From Cylicocyclus nassatus (lineage: Eukaryota; Nematoda; Chromadorea; Rhabditida; Strongylidae): a stretch of 64,000 nt of DNA. The position numbers were made by a program, and so were the translations under genes. Under the pieces are notes generated by a model that was not told the origin of the DNA, did no database searches, and saw nothing but the letters and a program-made list of their open reading frames with translations. Shown here one piece after another: positions 12,001 to 23,400 of the stretch. How positions within the stretch are numbered: the first letter of the stretch is position 1; every line of letters starts with the position of its first letter. The stretch spans positions 73,859,600 through 73,923,599 of the forward strand of contig CATQJL010000223.1 in assembly GCA_958299035.1 (NCBI GenBank), given 5' to 3'.

Positions 12001-14312
12001 CTCACATAAGTTTTCATAGTTTTTTTACATAAAATGTATCTACACCGTAAAAGTTTACATACAGAGAGGAAACAATCTCATAATGTTTTTCTTCAGCGTT
12101 TTGTGACCATCTGAAAATTACTCGGTTTGCTCCGCAGTCGAAAAATCGGCTTTTTCTGCTTTTCAAGATGTGATTCTACCACTTGAAAAGCTCAGAAAGC
12201 TGAGAAGTTGTTCTATGAAAACAGCATGCATGAAAACCCTATTACATACTTTTACATAATATGAAAATAATGAAGTGTCTTTAAAACAGGTCAAGGGGGA
12301 ATTCGTACATTTCAAGATCAAACAGGACTTCGTTTTGAAAATTATCTGGTGCCAGCTCGTGCCGAGCCCTGGTCGGGACCGAATATTTGTATTCGAACTA
12401 TTTATTCGAAATATTGAACTATTCGAATATTCGGATAGTCATATATTGAAGAAAGTCCGATCATTCGATTATTTGAGTAATCGAAAATGAAAAAGGTCCT
12501 TATTCGAATAATTCATTCATTCAACGATTCGGAAAAATATTAATAACGTATCCGAATATTCGGATACTCGAGGACTTACAAAAGACGGTCATTCGAATAT
12601 TCGAATATTCGACTAATGCGTTTGAATATTCGAATATTGCATGCGAATATTAGAGTATTGCATTCGAATATCCGATTATATCCATTTATTCGTTTATTCG
12701 AATAGTCAAGTTACAATCAAGTCCGGTTTTCGAATAATCAAAAATTCGAATTTTGGATATGCCCGTATTCGAGTATTCGAATTCGAATAATATGAGTCGG
12801 AAATAGAATAATATTCTTTATCCGAAAGTTTTTCAAAAATCGATTATTCGATATTCGTTCATTCGATAAAAATTTCAATTCGATACGACTATAGGTTACT
12901 GTGCTGGCTGTATCAGCAACAGGTAGGGCAACTCTGGACGGAAAGAATCCACTGCCTGAGAAGCTGCAGGACTTAGGTAAACATGATTCCTTTAGTCATA
13001 GGGCTCATAACGATCGCTCGTGTTTGTGACCACTCTCAACTGAAGTTTCTATTGCGTCATCATCTAGTATACACGTTACAGACTTTTCCACGACACAACG
13101 AAAACGTGCGTTTTAGTCTGATGTGTAATAGTAATGAACGACTAAAATGGCGGCGTGCATAAAAGCCGTAGAAAAAGTGGGATAGTCAAATTCGAGGCAG
13201 CCGCGCATTCGCGCCCCCTTTACGAGGTTCATTTTTTGGTTAAAAGAGCGCTTTGGGATTAGAAAGCAGTGGCAGACCCAGGCGTCTGCCGCGAAATTAT
13301 CAAGATACATGAGTTATAAAGGTGTGCAAGTGACTTTTCATTCTTGTGAATGATTAAAACATTTTTAGTGTCTAAAAATCGAAGCCGCCATGCCCGCTTT
13401 TTTCCAAACTTTCGGAATTATGGGCCCGCAAAAACTTAGGAAGGCATCCCAAAAATTGTTTGGGAGTGAGTGGCTAATGCGCACTTTATTCGAAATAAGT
13501 TTTTTTCCTTTTGGGAGAGGGGTTTTTGAGAGTTCCTCTCCAACCCCTCTCCCAAAAGGCGGTCCTGAGAACGATATTGATAGAAAGATCTGCGGAAAGC
13601 ATTTATGCCGCGTCTGTAGTAAATCATATTCCAAATGGTCACTGCGATTAAAAGTGCATCACATGGAAGATTAGAAATCTTTGTCTTTGATTCTGTCATG
13701 GAAGAACCCGCAAATTGAAGAAATTGTCATTGCAAGCATTCATCATCATTGTAGATTTATCGACATTTTTGAGGATGCTACCCACCTTGAAGGAATAAAA
13801 GATTGAATACTGCGCAACGGTGACGAAGAAGATAAACCCAGGCAAGCGCTTGTCTTCGCAAGTGAATATATTCAACAGAAAGTGTAACACATTCAGGGAA
13901 TAGCCAAACAATCCAAAGGCACACTCAATGAGACAAACAAGCATTGCCCTAAAACAAGAAAATATCTTACATTAAAGGATTGCTGCAAGCTATAAGGATA
14001 TCATGTATAAAGCAGAACCAAAGTTACCAGGAAGGAGTAGCTGGAACACCGGTACTTGTCCAGAAGAATGGCATTTGATATCTTGGTGAAGAGGCATCAA
14101 ACCTGCAATCACTAGATAGATTGATGGCAAGAAATGTTTAATAAAAAAAACAGTTGCCTTTCGGGACCAACTAGCTCATGCACCTCAAGGGGGGTGTTTA
14201 GCGGCCAGAAAAACTGCATCTCTGTAATAAAACTGAGGTTGCACCTGCATTGTTGTTTAGCACATTAGCCTTACGTTCTTTGTTGCGCAAGTCTTTCCAT
14301 ATCTGCTTGCAT
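9030..14312 (-). CDS. Four-span membrane protein with charged C-terminal tail, 7 coding exons, 293 aa
   Basis: Coding exons in order are 14275-14312, 14028-14102, 13786-13948, 9682-9822, 9490-9626, 9332-9428 and 9030-9260; the phases all agree and the total is 882 nt. Introns are 172, 79, 3963, 55, 61 and 71 nt. Predicted membrane spans are about residues 39-65, 73-100, 105-130 and 149-170. The N-terminus is short and cytosol-like and carries a FDASSPRY segment. The tail (185-293) is Lys/Arg/Glu-rich, with likely helical [15 protein letters not shown], then a Ser/Pro stretch ending ARKKENV. Topology with both ends inside is inferred. It resembles nematode four-span proteins of the LAPTM/DUF7027 style, but I do not firmly recognise it. 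The first exon is the weakest part: the same DNA is also open in another frame (14198-14386), and a trans-splice acceptor just upstream is possible. The long intron is packed with transposons. Confidence 0.75.
10583..11312. mobile_element. Foldback MITE with GCCC..TATGCACGTACATCCCC ends, 730 bp
   Basis: The terminal inverted repeats read GCCCTTATGCACGTACATCC at the left and the mirror of GCCCGTATGCACGTACATCC at the right. A possible 5-bp duplication CTAAG flanks them (10578-10582, 11313-11317), although TA could also be the target. The arms keep partial symmetry inward. No transposase is present. It lies inside the 4.0 kb intron of the membrane-protein gene. Confidence 0.7.
11672..12371. mobile_element. 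Non-autonomous hAT-like element, copy 2, 700 bp
   Basis: The ends are CAGGGCTCAGCACAGCTGGC and, reversed, CAGGGCTCGGCACGAGCTGG, with a perfect 8-bp duplication GTCGGGAC at 11664-11671 and 12372-12379. The motif GCTGGCACC follows both termini and recurs three times internally at 11949-11991. No transposase is present. It lies in the long intron of the membrane-protein gene. Confidence 0.88.
11949..11991. repeat. Internal inverted motif cluster of hAT-like copy 2
   Basis: GTTGGCACC, then GGTGCCAGC (inverted), then GCTGGCACC lie within 43 bp, preceded by GAATTA as in copy 1. The same GCTGGCACC follows both ends of this element. Confidence 0.75.
12380..12890. repeat. Degenerate ATTCG/CGAAT palindromic repeat, about 510 bp
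   Basis: The stretch is built almost wholly from TATTCGAATATTCG-like units in both orientations, with scattered variants (TATTCGGAT, ATTCGAAAA). It starts directly after the right duplication of hAT copy 2. It is intronic, has no coding capacity, and could form cruciform or hairpin structures. Confidence 0.8.
13507..13559. repeat. Perfect 18-bp stem hairpin in an intron
   Basis: CCTTTTGGGAGAGGGGTT (13507-13524) is exactly mirrored by AACCCCTCTCCCAAAAGG (13542-13559) around a 17-nt loop. It lies in the long intron of the membrane-protein gene; it may be the core of a small MITE. Confidence 0.6.
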
Positions 14313-14505
14313 TCTGCTTTCAATCGATTCAGCGTAGCTTTAACAGTGCTGACATTTCCCCGAGAGTCGGGAATGGACATAGCCAAGTTGAGGTGATGAT
14401 TAATTCCTTATGCTGATCAATGGCTGAAGCCTGAGGTGTGCATGCTAGATTGATACTTTTACTTAAAAATAATTGAATGTTATCCATACTGATTCATGAC
14501 AACTT

Positions 14506-14767
14506 GGGCTGTAGTAATCTCCATGAATGTGACGTACAAGGTCGCAATCTAAGCTCGAACTCAGTTTCATTTCGCAAACTTTTGATCTATTTGTCGGCGA
14601 TCTTTATACCACGTATCGGTCTTAGACGTGACGTATCAGCTCGCGTTATACTCGCAACTTGTGATATGAAGATTGCTGGCAAATAGATCAATGACTTACA
14701 GGATGAAACTGAGCTCAAACTTAGATTGCGGTCTCGTTTGCCACGTCCATGGAGATTACTATGGCCC
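14506..14767. mobile_element. Foldback MITE, about 262 bp, upstream of the membrane-protein gene
   Basis: GGGCTGTAGTAATCTCCATG at the left is mirrored at the right by CATGGAGATTACTATGGCCC. The arms stay alignable for over 100 bp, including CGCAATCTAAG...CTCAGTTTCAT and TTTGATCTATTTG. The target duplication is not clear. It sits about 200 bp before the proposed start codon and could affect the promoter. Confidence 0.6.
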
Positions 14768-17418
14768 CTTATGTCCACTGTTCATTTTTCTAATCATTCT
14801 ATCAGTCAGATGATTTAAATGAGAAATGCCATTGCATCAAAGACCGATCAAGAAATTTTATTGGTTTTTCAGATTGAGATTCAGTGTGAGGACCAGCTAG
14901 TCTACGGACAAAAGCTGGTTGTATCCCTGGAAAAAAGTTGAGATTTTAAAAAAGGGATAAGTTGTACAAAGTAAGAGCGAAAAGTGTTTCTTCATCAGGA
15001 AAATGAGACAAAGCAGTAAAAAGCAAAGAACAACAATTGATGGTCTAGGAAAGTAGTGCTATACGTGTAACAAATAGAGTTAGACTTGAGGCAGATAAAT
15101 TTTTCTTTTTCCTCAAGACATGACTACAGGAATAGTGGGTGGTGAAAGATTCTTGTATGGAAAAAGGCCATTAACTGGCTAGAGTTGAAGAACGTGAAGT
15201 CCCCAAAGGCGTCCTGCAATGGGTAAAACAGGATGCCCTTGGGATTTCAAAAAACTTATAATAATTTCAGAACTTCCAAACATCTATATTGACAAGAAAG
15301 GCCGATCCTGTAATAGCTACTACAAGATTAACGCGTGCTGAAAAGCAATTATAGAATTGTTAAGTTTCCTATCTTCTTAATGAAAGGCTGAACATGTGCA
15401 GTAGCACGAATGAACTTTGGTAGTTCGGAAAAATCTTCCGTTTTTGGCGTTCAATTGCCTTTGGTATAAAGTAGAATAAGCTTGGCGCATGCCGTAGAGG
15501 ATATTGAAGACGACATTACGCTTTGTTGTTATGTTCTACTGCAGTAAAAGTTATCTTGTGACCTTGAAGATGCTGTTCGAATTAGCTTTTTGGCTTGTGC
15601 TTCGAATCTTTCGACGCCTCTTGAAAATATCGACTTATAATTTCTTTTAGGCTTGAAAAAAGTGCAAAAACATTATTGGACATTGTTCAAACCGTTCGCT
15701 ATTTTGATTTTGTATATATTGAAGCATCTGAAAACTTTACTTGCGTTTTACAAAAATCTGAATTGAAACTATTTGCAAAGTTTTTTTTAACCATTGATGG
15801 ATTTCCAATAAAAGAGACTCCCAGTTTTTTTGGAGCTTCAGTTCTTCATTGGAGACTAATCTAGTTTCCGCTCGCAACGTAAACAATTTTTGGAACTGAG
15901 TGGCTCCTATCATGTATGAAAGCAAAAAGATGCAGTGATCTCCATTCGAATGCGGCAACCTAAACATCGCACATGTTCCAAAATTGAGAATGCCGACTGT
16001 ATAAAAGAAGAATCGCTTAAAAAGCGAGCCTAGTAAAGCCCTTTTGAACATGAGTAGTTTATTTCAAAAGCGAATTAGCTAATTTTTTTTGCATTCAATA
16101 CAAAGGACTACTTTGTACTGAGCGCAGAAAGACGACTTCTTTGCTCAAACTAGGAATCACATCTCGAACCTCCAAACTACAGAATTAGGAGTAAATCCTA
16201 ACCTCTTTTTTTCATGTTATTCGCCTAAGTGTTTGTGCCTCCCACAAACATCACTCACAAGGAGGAAGTTATCCACTAGGATTCGTATTCTGTTCAGGAA
16301 TGATATCCACGAAAGTCCATAATGGAGGAAAATGGACTTCAAAACTCCATTTTATTCGTTCGCGATAGATGGTCGGAATCTACTTTCGCTAGCGTTATCC
16401 AAAAATTTTTATCTCATCGCACCCACGAGGCAAAGCGGTGTGATGAAAATGATTCAACCCTACTTGAGCTCTCGCTTGCAAAAGAATCATGCGAAAAGTC
16501 CATTTAGAATGGGGCAAAATGGGATTTACCTCCATTTTAAATGGACTTGAAAGCCCATTTTACTTCCAGCAGCAAGGCGAGCTGGGACTAAGCTTATTTC
16601 TGACCTTTTTGCATATTTTTGATGGCAATTTTTTGAGAATGTGTTCCTCAGCTCATTCTAAGGTAACAAGTGAGTGGAAAAATTCCTGTGTTTTATGAAG
16701 TTCTGAATTAAGTGTTTCTTTCTAAACTCATACAAACGCTATAAAAATCATGGAAGAAAGTTAAATTCACCAAAATATTCCCTAACAAACTCAAATGCTT
16801 CCAAATATCAGGTCGATGCGAATATTCCTATGTAAAGCGAATAAAGTTTGTTAACTCTTCAAATCATCAACCAAAACTATACTCATGATTTGTATTTGAG
16901 AATAAGAAAGATTTGCGTTTTGATATAATTACTCAGAAGCTATCTTTCGACTGCTCTCATAGAACCGAACCTCAAAGACGGCACTTCAAACGCGATTTTG
17001 AGATTGTAGGCAAGATACTGAAATGCCGCTAGCTAGCAAGAAAAATTTTGTGAAAAATTTTTTACTAGCAATAGTCCATACATTCAACTACTTGGAGATA
17101 TAAACATTAATGCTGAAAGACAAAGACGAGTTAAAGTAGAATATTTTTCGAAGTCATCCTTTGCGACTCGTAGTTTTCCGATTCAAAGAACCCTTTGGGT
17201 TGTAGGGCAAGGTTTCCTACGAGATAAGCATTTTGCTTCACAGATTGCAGTGCAAGTCTAGCCAAAGTTTGCTTTCCCCAGAAAGCTCTACATACGAATT
17301 TGACTTGAAGCAGATCCATAGAAGTCTTGAGAAGCGAAGGCCCGGATATTATGTGAATTCTATTCTTGAAGATGTTTTCGATGCATGATTATCGATAACA
17401 AATGACATTTTTAGATGC
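14768..17418. other. Intergenic, no supported gene
   Basis: Short ORFs occur on both strands (for example 15676-15864 plus, 15737-16051 minus), with no splice or start context to choose between them. Around 16315-16562 a cluster of inverted TCCATTTT/AAAATGGA motifs suggests a decayed foldback element. No RNA gene was seen. Confidence 0.35.
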
Positions 17419-17736
17419 ATAATGAAGTGTGAAAGCATAGAATATTCATGTGACTGTCATCGTAACGTTAGGTCAGCCCTAGTTAGATGCCGACCACTTG
17501 GTAGAAATGAGTTTGCAAGAGTGAGTAAACAGGTTGAGGCAAGTTGGAGAAAGGTTTGCTGAAGAATTTTGTATGAAATGAATGGATTCGCGAATGCGAT
17601 ATCTTATCGCACCGCGTGGACTAAGGCAGGCGCTATACTCCTCGAGGAGTATAGCATGGCGACGGGCGATCGCCAGTCGCTACGACTTTATAATGAAGTG
17701 TGAAAGCATAGAATATTCATGTGACTGTCATCGTAA
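17419..17736. repeat. 47-bp direct repeat flanking a 224-bp segment with two palindromes
   Basis: A 47-bp sequence (ATAATGAAGTGTGAAAGC...TGTCATCGTAA) occurs identically at 17419-17465 and 17690-17736. The segment between contains a perfect 24-bp palindrome at 17632-17655 (half-site GCTATACTCCTC) and a GC-rich inverted repeat GCGAC...GGCGATCGCC...GTCGC at 17659-17680. Identity of the two repeats implies a recent event. Confidence 0.75.
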
Positions 17737-18364
17737 TGAGACAAACAAAGTTTGGTAAATTTTTCCATCAGATTCCGTGTTGTTTTCAACATTGTCATGT
17801 ATGCTTTGACAAAAAACTTCTTCAAAAGTCTAAAAAATCTATATAAAAGGAGTGCTCATTGTCGCTTGTCACAACCTTGTAGCGCTTCGGAAACGTTTCC
17901 AGTAGCTCCGCGCGTTAGTGTTCATAGCTACGCGGGCAACTGACCCTACAAGGCCTGTACAAGTTTGTGACTACCACAGTCACTTATTTATCTTCTCCTC
18001 TCTGTCATGTTTCACTCCGTGGGAACGAACAATAATTCTGATTAAATCTTGTCAAAATTACACTATTCTCTCAGAGGGTTATTTGCTGACTTTATTGGAT
18101 AGAAAATTTTTGATAATCTGCGAAGCAAACGGACATATTAAATACATAGGCACAAACTCAGACAGACTTTCAGCTTTCTAATGGGGTTTTTTCTGTAGTT
18201 GCGGTGGTATATGAAAAACTCCGAGATAGCATTAGCAAACATCGAAAGATGCTCAAGCACTTCACAGAATGACGCCATGATTTTTTTATAATCAAAAACT
18301 TGTGACTTTTCTGAGATTGCCAAATTGTAATTGGCACCAATTCGGCTTGCGATATCTGAAAATA

Positions 18365-19070
18365 TTAGGTCGTCCCGAAAGTTCTTGCGCACGATTTTCA
18401 AAAATTTGTAACTTTGCGCTGTTTCAACGGATTTGCTTGCCTGTAATTTCGTTAGAAAGAATAGGTCTTTCGCTTTCAAACGCTGTTTTGCGGAGCTTCT
18501 GCTTCACATTGGGTGCGGAGATAAAAATGGAAAACTAAGACCATATAAGTTTTGACCTTTTTAAGTTAGGTCGCCAAAAATCGGGAACGCTGCAGAAAAA
18601 TCTGAAATCGTCAATACATATGCTTTTTTGGCCTACTCTTTGCAACTGTGAAAAGTTTGTGTTGTTTGGACGTTTCTGTGAGAAGTTATGATGATCGAGT
18701 TTTATGGAAAAAGCCAGAATTAATTAATTCGTCAATTTTCGCAAAAATCATAACTTCTCATAGAGACGTCCAAACAGCACAATTTTTTCACAGATGTAAA
18801 GGGTATGTCAAAAAACTTATGTACTGACGATTTCAGATTTTTCTGCAGCGTTCCCGATTTTTGGCGACCTAACTTAAAATGGTCAAAGCTTATATGGTCT
18901 TAGTTTTCCATTTTTATCTCCGCACCCAATGTGAAGCAGAAGCTCCGCAAAACAGCGTTTGAAAGCGGAAGACTTATTCTTTTTAATGAAATTGCAGGCA
19001 AGCAAATCCGTTGAAATAGCGCAAAGTTACAAATTTTTGAAAATCGTGCGCAACTTTCGGGACGACCTAA
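18365..19070. mobile_element. Mariner-type full-length palindromic MITE, 706 bp
   Basis: TTAGGTCGTCCCGAAAGTTC is mirrored by GAACTTTCGGGACGACCTAA-like text at the right (with one or two changes), and TA flanks both sides. The two halves match almost to the centre near 18715, so the element is one large hairpin. Each arm includes a piece that translates as SYKFLKIV..NFRDDLI; related peptides appear in the arms of the 7174 and 61413 elements, showing common ancestry of the ends rather than a gene. Confidence 0.82.
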
Positions 19071-19208
19071 TATTATTTCCAAGTTTTAAGAGGTTTTTTG
19101 AAATCTTAACAGTTGTCAAGTGGTTCCAGTGCATAGTATTGCTTATAGTTACCATCACTGCTCACAAAAGTCTTCCAACACTCTCAATACTCAGCAAAGG
19201 GACTGGAC

Positions 19209-20071
19209 CAGGGCCCGGCACGCGTTGGTTTGGAGGATTTTTGGGAACGAAGTCCCTTATGAATTCGCGAAGATTTACAAAGTCCCTTTTGACGTAAAAG
19301 TCAGAAGGGAAACCCTGTTCAGTCAGCATAACAAAACATATCGATAAAAAAGCGAAAACGAGTTTGAGGAACCTATCATAACAAAAAGCAAAAAAAGAGC
19401 ATTCTGAGTAATTCAATTCCTGAGTATGGCACCAATTTAATCAAAACGTTGAAAACCTGTTAGGGCAACCAAATCTGTGGCCTCAACAATCTGGCGATGC
19501 ATTTTTTACCACATATTTCAAAGGACACCGCATGTGACTGGGGCGCGATATCCATCAATGCTTTGGTTTACACTATTTTTTGGCTCAAAAAAGAGGAGAA
19601 GCAGTAGTTTGATTCGCTTTTTTCGCTATATGATAGATTTTGGAGCGTTCTCTTCGTCTATATTAAAAAGGTCCAAAACTTATATGAGCTTTCCGAAATT
19701 TGTGCTTCGAACCAACCCAGTTGGTTTGGTGTTGGTCTAGAAACCAACAAATTAACGAACGGGAACGGGTATTAGGACACATAAGTTTTTGAAACTTTTT
19801 ACATAATATGGTTTGGAGTAATATTGTATACACATAGCCCCAATTTGGTGTCATGTGATTGTTTGCGCGCTGTAAACAAGCCATTTGTTTGTTTGAGTCT
19901 TGCGTTTGAAATTCGCGCGCTTGCGAAAGAACACGTTCAACTTGTAAAACCTGACATGTTTGTAGTTTTTTTCGGTGCTTCGCCCAGGACTTTATAAAAA
20001 CGATATCTCCGTTGCTTCTGACCTCAAAAACGAAGTCCAGCTTGACCCCGAACCATCTGTGCCGGGCCCTG
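19209..20071. mobile_element. Non-autonomous hAT-like element, copy 3, 863 bp
   Basis: The ends are CAGGGCCCGGCACGCGTTGG and, reversed, CAGGGCCCGGCACAGATGGT. The 8-bp duplication is GACTGGAC (19201-19208) against GACTGAAC (20072-20079), with one mismatch. The TTGGTTTGG inside the left end recurs in the internal cluster at 19710-19754. No transposase is present. Confidence 0.85.
19710..19754. repeat. Internal inverted motif cluster of hAT-like copy 3
   Basis: AACCAACC, GTTGGTTTGG, GTTGG and AACCAAC lie within about 45 bp, followed by AAATTAAC. The exact TTGGTTTGG also follows the left terminus. Downstream ACACATAAGTTTTTGAAACT matches the text beside the clusters of copies 1 and 2. Confidence 0.7.
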
Positions 20072-20270
20072 GACTGAACTCATATGTAACCTATTGCGAG
20101 ATTTGTACCACGCCTGGGTTCGCAAAGTGCTGAGACCCACAGACGCGGGCCAAACTGCATGGAACACGCCCCTTATCTTTATGCAAGTGTCAGTCTGGCT
20201 CAACCCACAGGAACTGAAGATGTGAATACCGATATGCTCAACTTTTGAGTTCGCGACACTTCGCCTGTAC

Positions 20271-20445
20271 CATTTGATTCAACTGGCTTGGCATCGGCAT
20301 AGGCGGGGCTTCGTGACCTAATTAAGGCTAGTTAGTGATCAGAGAGCACTCGCGCGAGAGAGACGCAGGTGCGTCGCGGGCGCGAGCGGCCTCCATTAGC
20401 TCACAAAACCCCGCCCTAATGGTGCCAAGCCAGTTGAATCAAATG
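20271..20445. mobile_element. Short MITE with CATTTGATTCAACTGGCTTG ends, 175 bp
   Basis: The outer 23 bp are perfectly inverted (20271-20293 against 20423-20445) and partial pairing continues through GGCGGGG/CCCCGCC. The centre is GC-rich (CGCGCGAGAGAGACGC...). Bases 26969-27103 look like a decayed relative: paired GGCGGCTG/CAGCCGCC with a similar CTCTCGCGCGAG core. Confidence 0.65.
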
Positions 20446-23400
20446 TTAAATACCGATTAAGTGGGTTTTGCGGATTCCGGAACCCACTGGTCAACTTAGC
20501 TCACTGGATTCCAAACCCCACTAGTTTCAAGTATACGCCCGTGGGTTAACCTATCCAATAGGTTCCGGAACCCACTGGGTTCGTTGGTCAATCAACCACT
20601 GATTGCCCAAAAAATTGAAAAATTGATGTTTTGTTCGGTATACAGGGTGGCTGTGGGCGTCATATCTTTCGTTTGACAACCTTTTCTATAAAACGAAATG
20701 CTGTGAAATTATTCTTGCATACCAAAAACAAAAGCATTTGTTAGTGTTACTCCTACAAGGGTGGGTTCCTGCGCATGAATGCAGACCTCAGCAGCTTATT
20801 TTGAAGCTGATGCGTCAAAAAAAGCTATGTGAAGAATGTACCATTGCGGATTCGTGAAAGTATTCCGATCACAAATTGAGCAGACTCTAAAATATGAGGT
20901 TCTGTAAAGTACAATCCGAGGAATAACGCAATGCGTAACAGCAAAAATTCTCCTCTTCAAAATAAGACATGGTACTATAAACATGGTGTTGACTTAACGC
21001 GCCGCAGCGCCTTCCAAGAGGAAGTAGACTCCAGAGTCCCCCTTGCAACAGAAGACTTCAGCTTGTGTGATTGTCACTTATGGTGATATAAAGACTGTCC
21101 ATAAGCTAGAGGCATATTAGCCGCCATGATAGAATATCTCAGGAAAAAGATATATCGCATGTTGTAACGCCCATACTTACCGGCGTCCGTATTTCTATGA
21201 ATCTCTCACTCGATCGTACGTATACATCTTACAGCAGAAATTCATACGTACCGATGCTAGTTCTTGTTCTTGCTAGAAACCAAGAAAGTGATATTTTTTA
21301 TACCTTTTCCTAAAGTGATTCTGTGCTGTTCCCGAGTGGGTACAAACATATAAAGCACGACTAAACTTTCCACAAGCATTAACTCTCGAGAGTTATGAAG
21401 TTTAGCATTCTACTCGTTGTTTCACATCAAAATCCATATGAACAAAAACGAAGATGGTATACTTGAGTACTTGTTAATGCTAGAAGTCAAGACATTACAG
21501 ATAAGATATTTCCCAAAATTAGGGCTTAAAGGAAGCAAGATATTTTCGGTTGTGCTTCTACAGGTCTGTAGCATACAAACACCTATGTGGAAACAACACA
21601 GCATCACTTTGGCAAAGCATAAGAATTATCGATTCTAAGCCAAGGAAAAAATAGAACAACAGTATATACGAATGGTTGACGTGGAGTGTATATCATGAGC
21701 GAGTGAGGGTTCCGTAGAGAACATTGAACAACGTCAAATTCTTTTCAGTTTTTTTTGGCAACTAGAGCTTTTGCATTTTGGGTCCATACTCAAGGTGATT
21801 AAAGCTGATGCAAAAGCATGAGCGCCTTCTTGCAGCCCCACTCCCCTTCTTGTGGCGCTTTTCTAGTTTGTTCCTCGAAAGGTAACATGAAAGCTAATCA
21901 GAAAGGTGGAGTTGTGTGACTTATTGCGATTGATAGTCAAAATACACGGAATTTATGGCACTCTGTCGATTGCTGAGGAATTGCATCTTTGAGCTAAAAT
22001 CTTTTGCTTTGGTGAAACTCAAAAACGAAAAATTGACGCGTGTTTTGGCAAAAATTATACTTTTCGGTCATATCTTGGGCTATAGTCCATAGCTTGCACA
22101 TTTGTTTGCTAAGTAAGTCATGACCTTACAAAAAATCTAAAAGGGTGACCCAATTTTGCCGCACGGCACATAGTAGGAAGCATAGTACAATTACCGTAGT
22201 AGTTACGTAAGGACGTAAGGATGATAATGAGATGTTTGTTGTCTACAAAACGTTCAAAACAAAAAGAACGTTGAGCAAGAATAAGGTGTCAAAATTAGAT
22301 GAGAAAGATTGAGTCGCATTTTCCGTCGTGATAAACAATCAAGAATAAGAGAGAGGAAACGTTGCTATTTGAAAGAACATTACAGATACATGAAAGACAA
22401 GATACAGTGGAGATGTTAGTTGATTAAGGGAGACTGTATATGTATACATTAGAAATAATGTCCAAATCTGCAACAACATTCTAACTCGAGATTGAGATCC
22501 TTACTTGTACTGAGTACCTAATACTTGTATTAGAAGCTTACATGTATTAATGTTATCTGAGACAGGAGACAACTAATCTTCTTTTTGGAGCAATGTGAGT
22601 GCAAGTTACTCAAAACTCGATATATTATTGCCTTGAGTTTTTGACAGCTCGCGATGTATGATAGAGAGAAATAATCACTCGTGTCCGTCGAAAAAAGATA
22701 TACCATTGAAAAGTCGTAATTTTACTGCGTAACTTACTAGGTTAAGGGCCTAAACCCCATTAAACGATTATCAAATCAATGTACAAACAAGATGTTAGGA
22801 CTAAGTATTCATGTTCGTGCTCCAATCGTATGCCCCTAATTCGTCGACGCTGTTCGGACGTTCTATCCGTGGAGAGGATTAATTTTTCAGACAGGTTGTG
22901 AATGGAACAAATTTTATATTTCGGGGGTGGTAGTATGATATGATCAGTACTGACGGAAATCTGAAGAACAGAAATGAGAAAATGAAAAGAATTAGATTAA
23001 ATGAAAAAAATCAATAATTAGGCATGAAGATCATAATGAGTGTGATTAGATAGCCAGCAACGGAAGTAAACAGTCTAGTAAATGGGTTAAATTATTAGCA
23101 GTCGCTCTTCATACGCATCTCTGCGCTCGCGCAAATTGTATCCGGTTCAAAGTGATAAATGACCGCGGTTGAAGTGTATATTTCTGTTTAGTCATCCTCA
23201 CTCGACTCGGCATAAGTCCATGAAAAAAGGCACCTACGATGTAAAGTCGAGAGGTTGGCACTTAATAAGATAATCAAGATTTAAATGAGGCACTCGATAG
23301 GCTAAAGAGGTCTCATAGGAAATGAGATGGTGATGGCAATCAATTATCGAGATCTCGCAAGAGCGCACACGCATTAGTTACGGTCTGGTGAAGCGAATAT

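Noticed and set aside
18138..19297. ORFs of 78-113 aa with SYKFLKIVR-like segments
   Set aside because: They lie in the mirrored arms of a palindromic MITE; the same peptide appears on both strands because of the inverted repeat.
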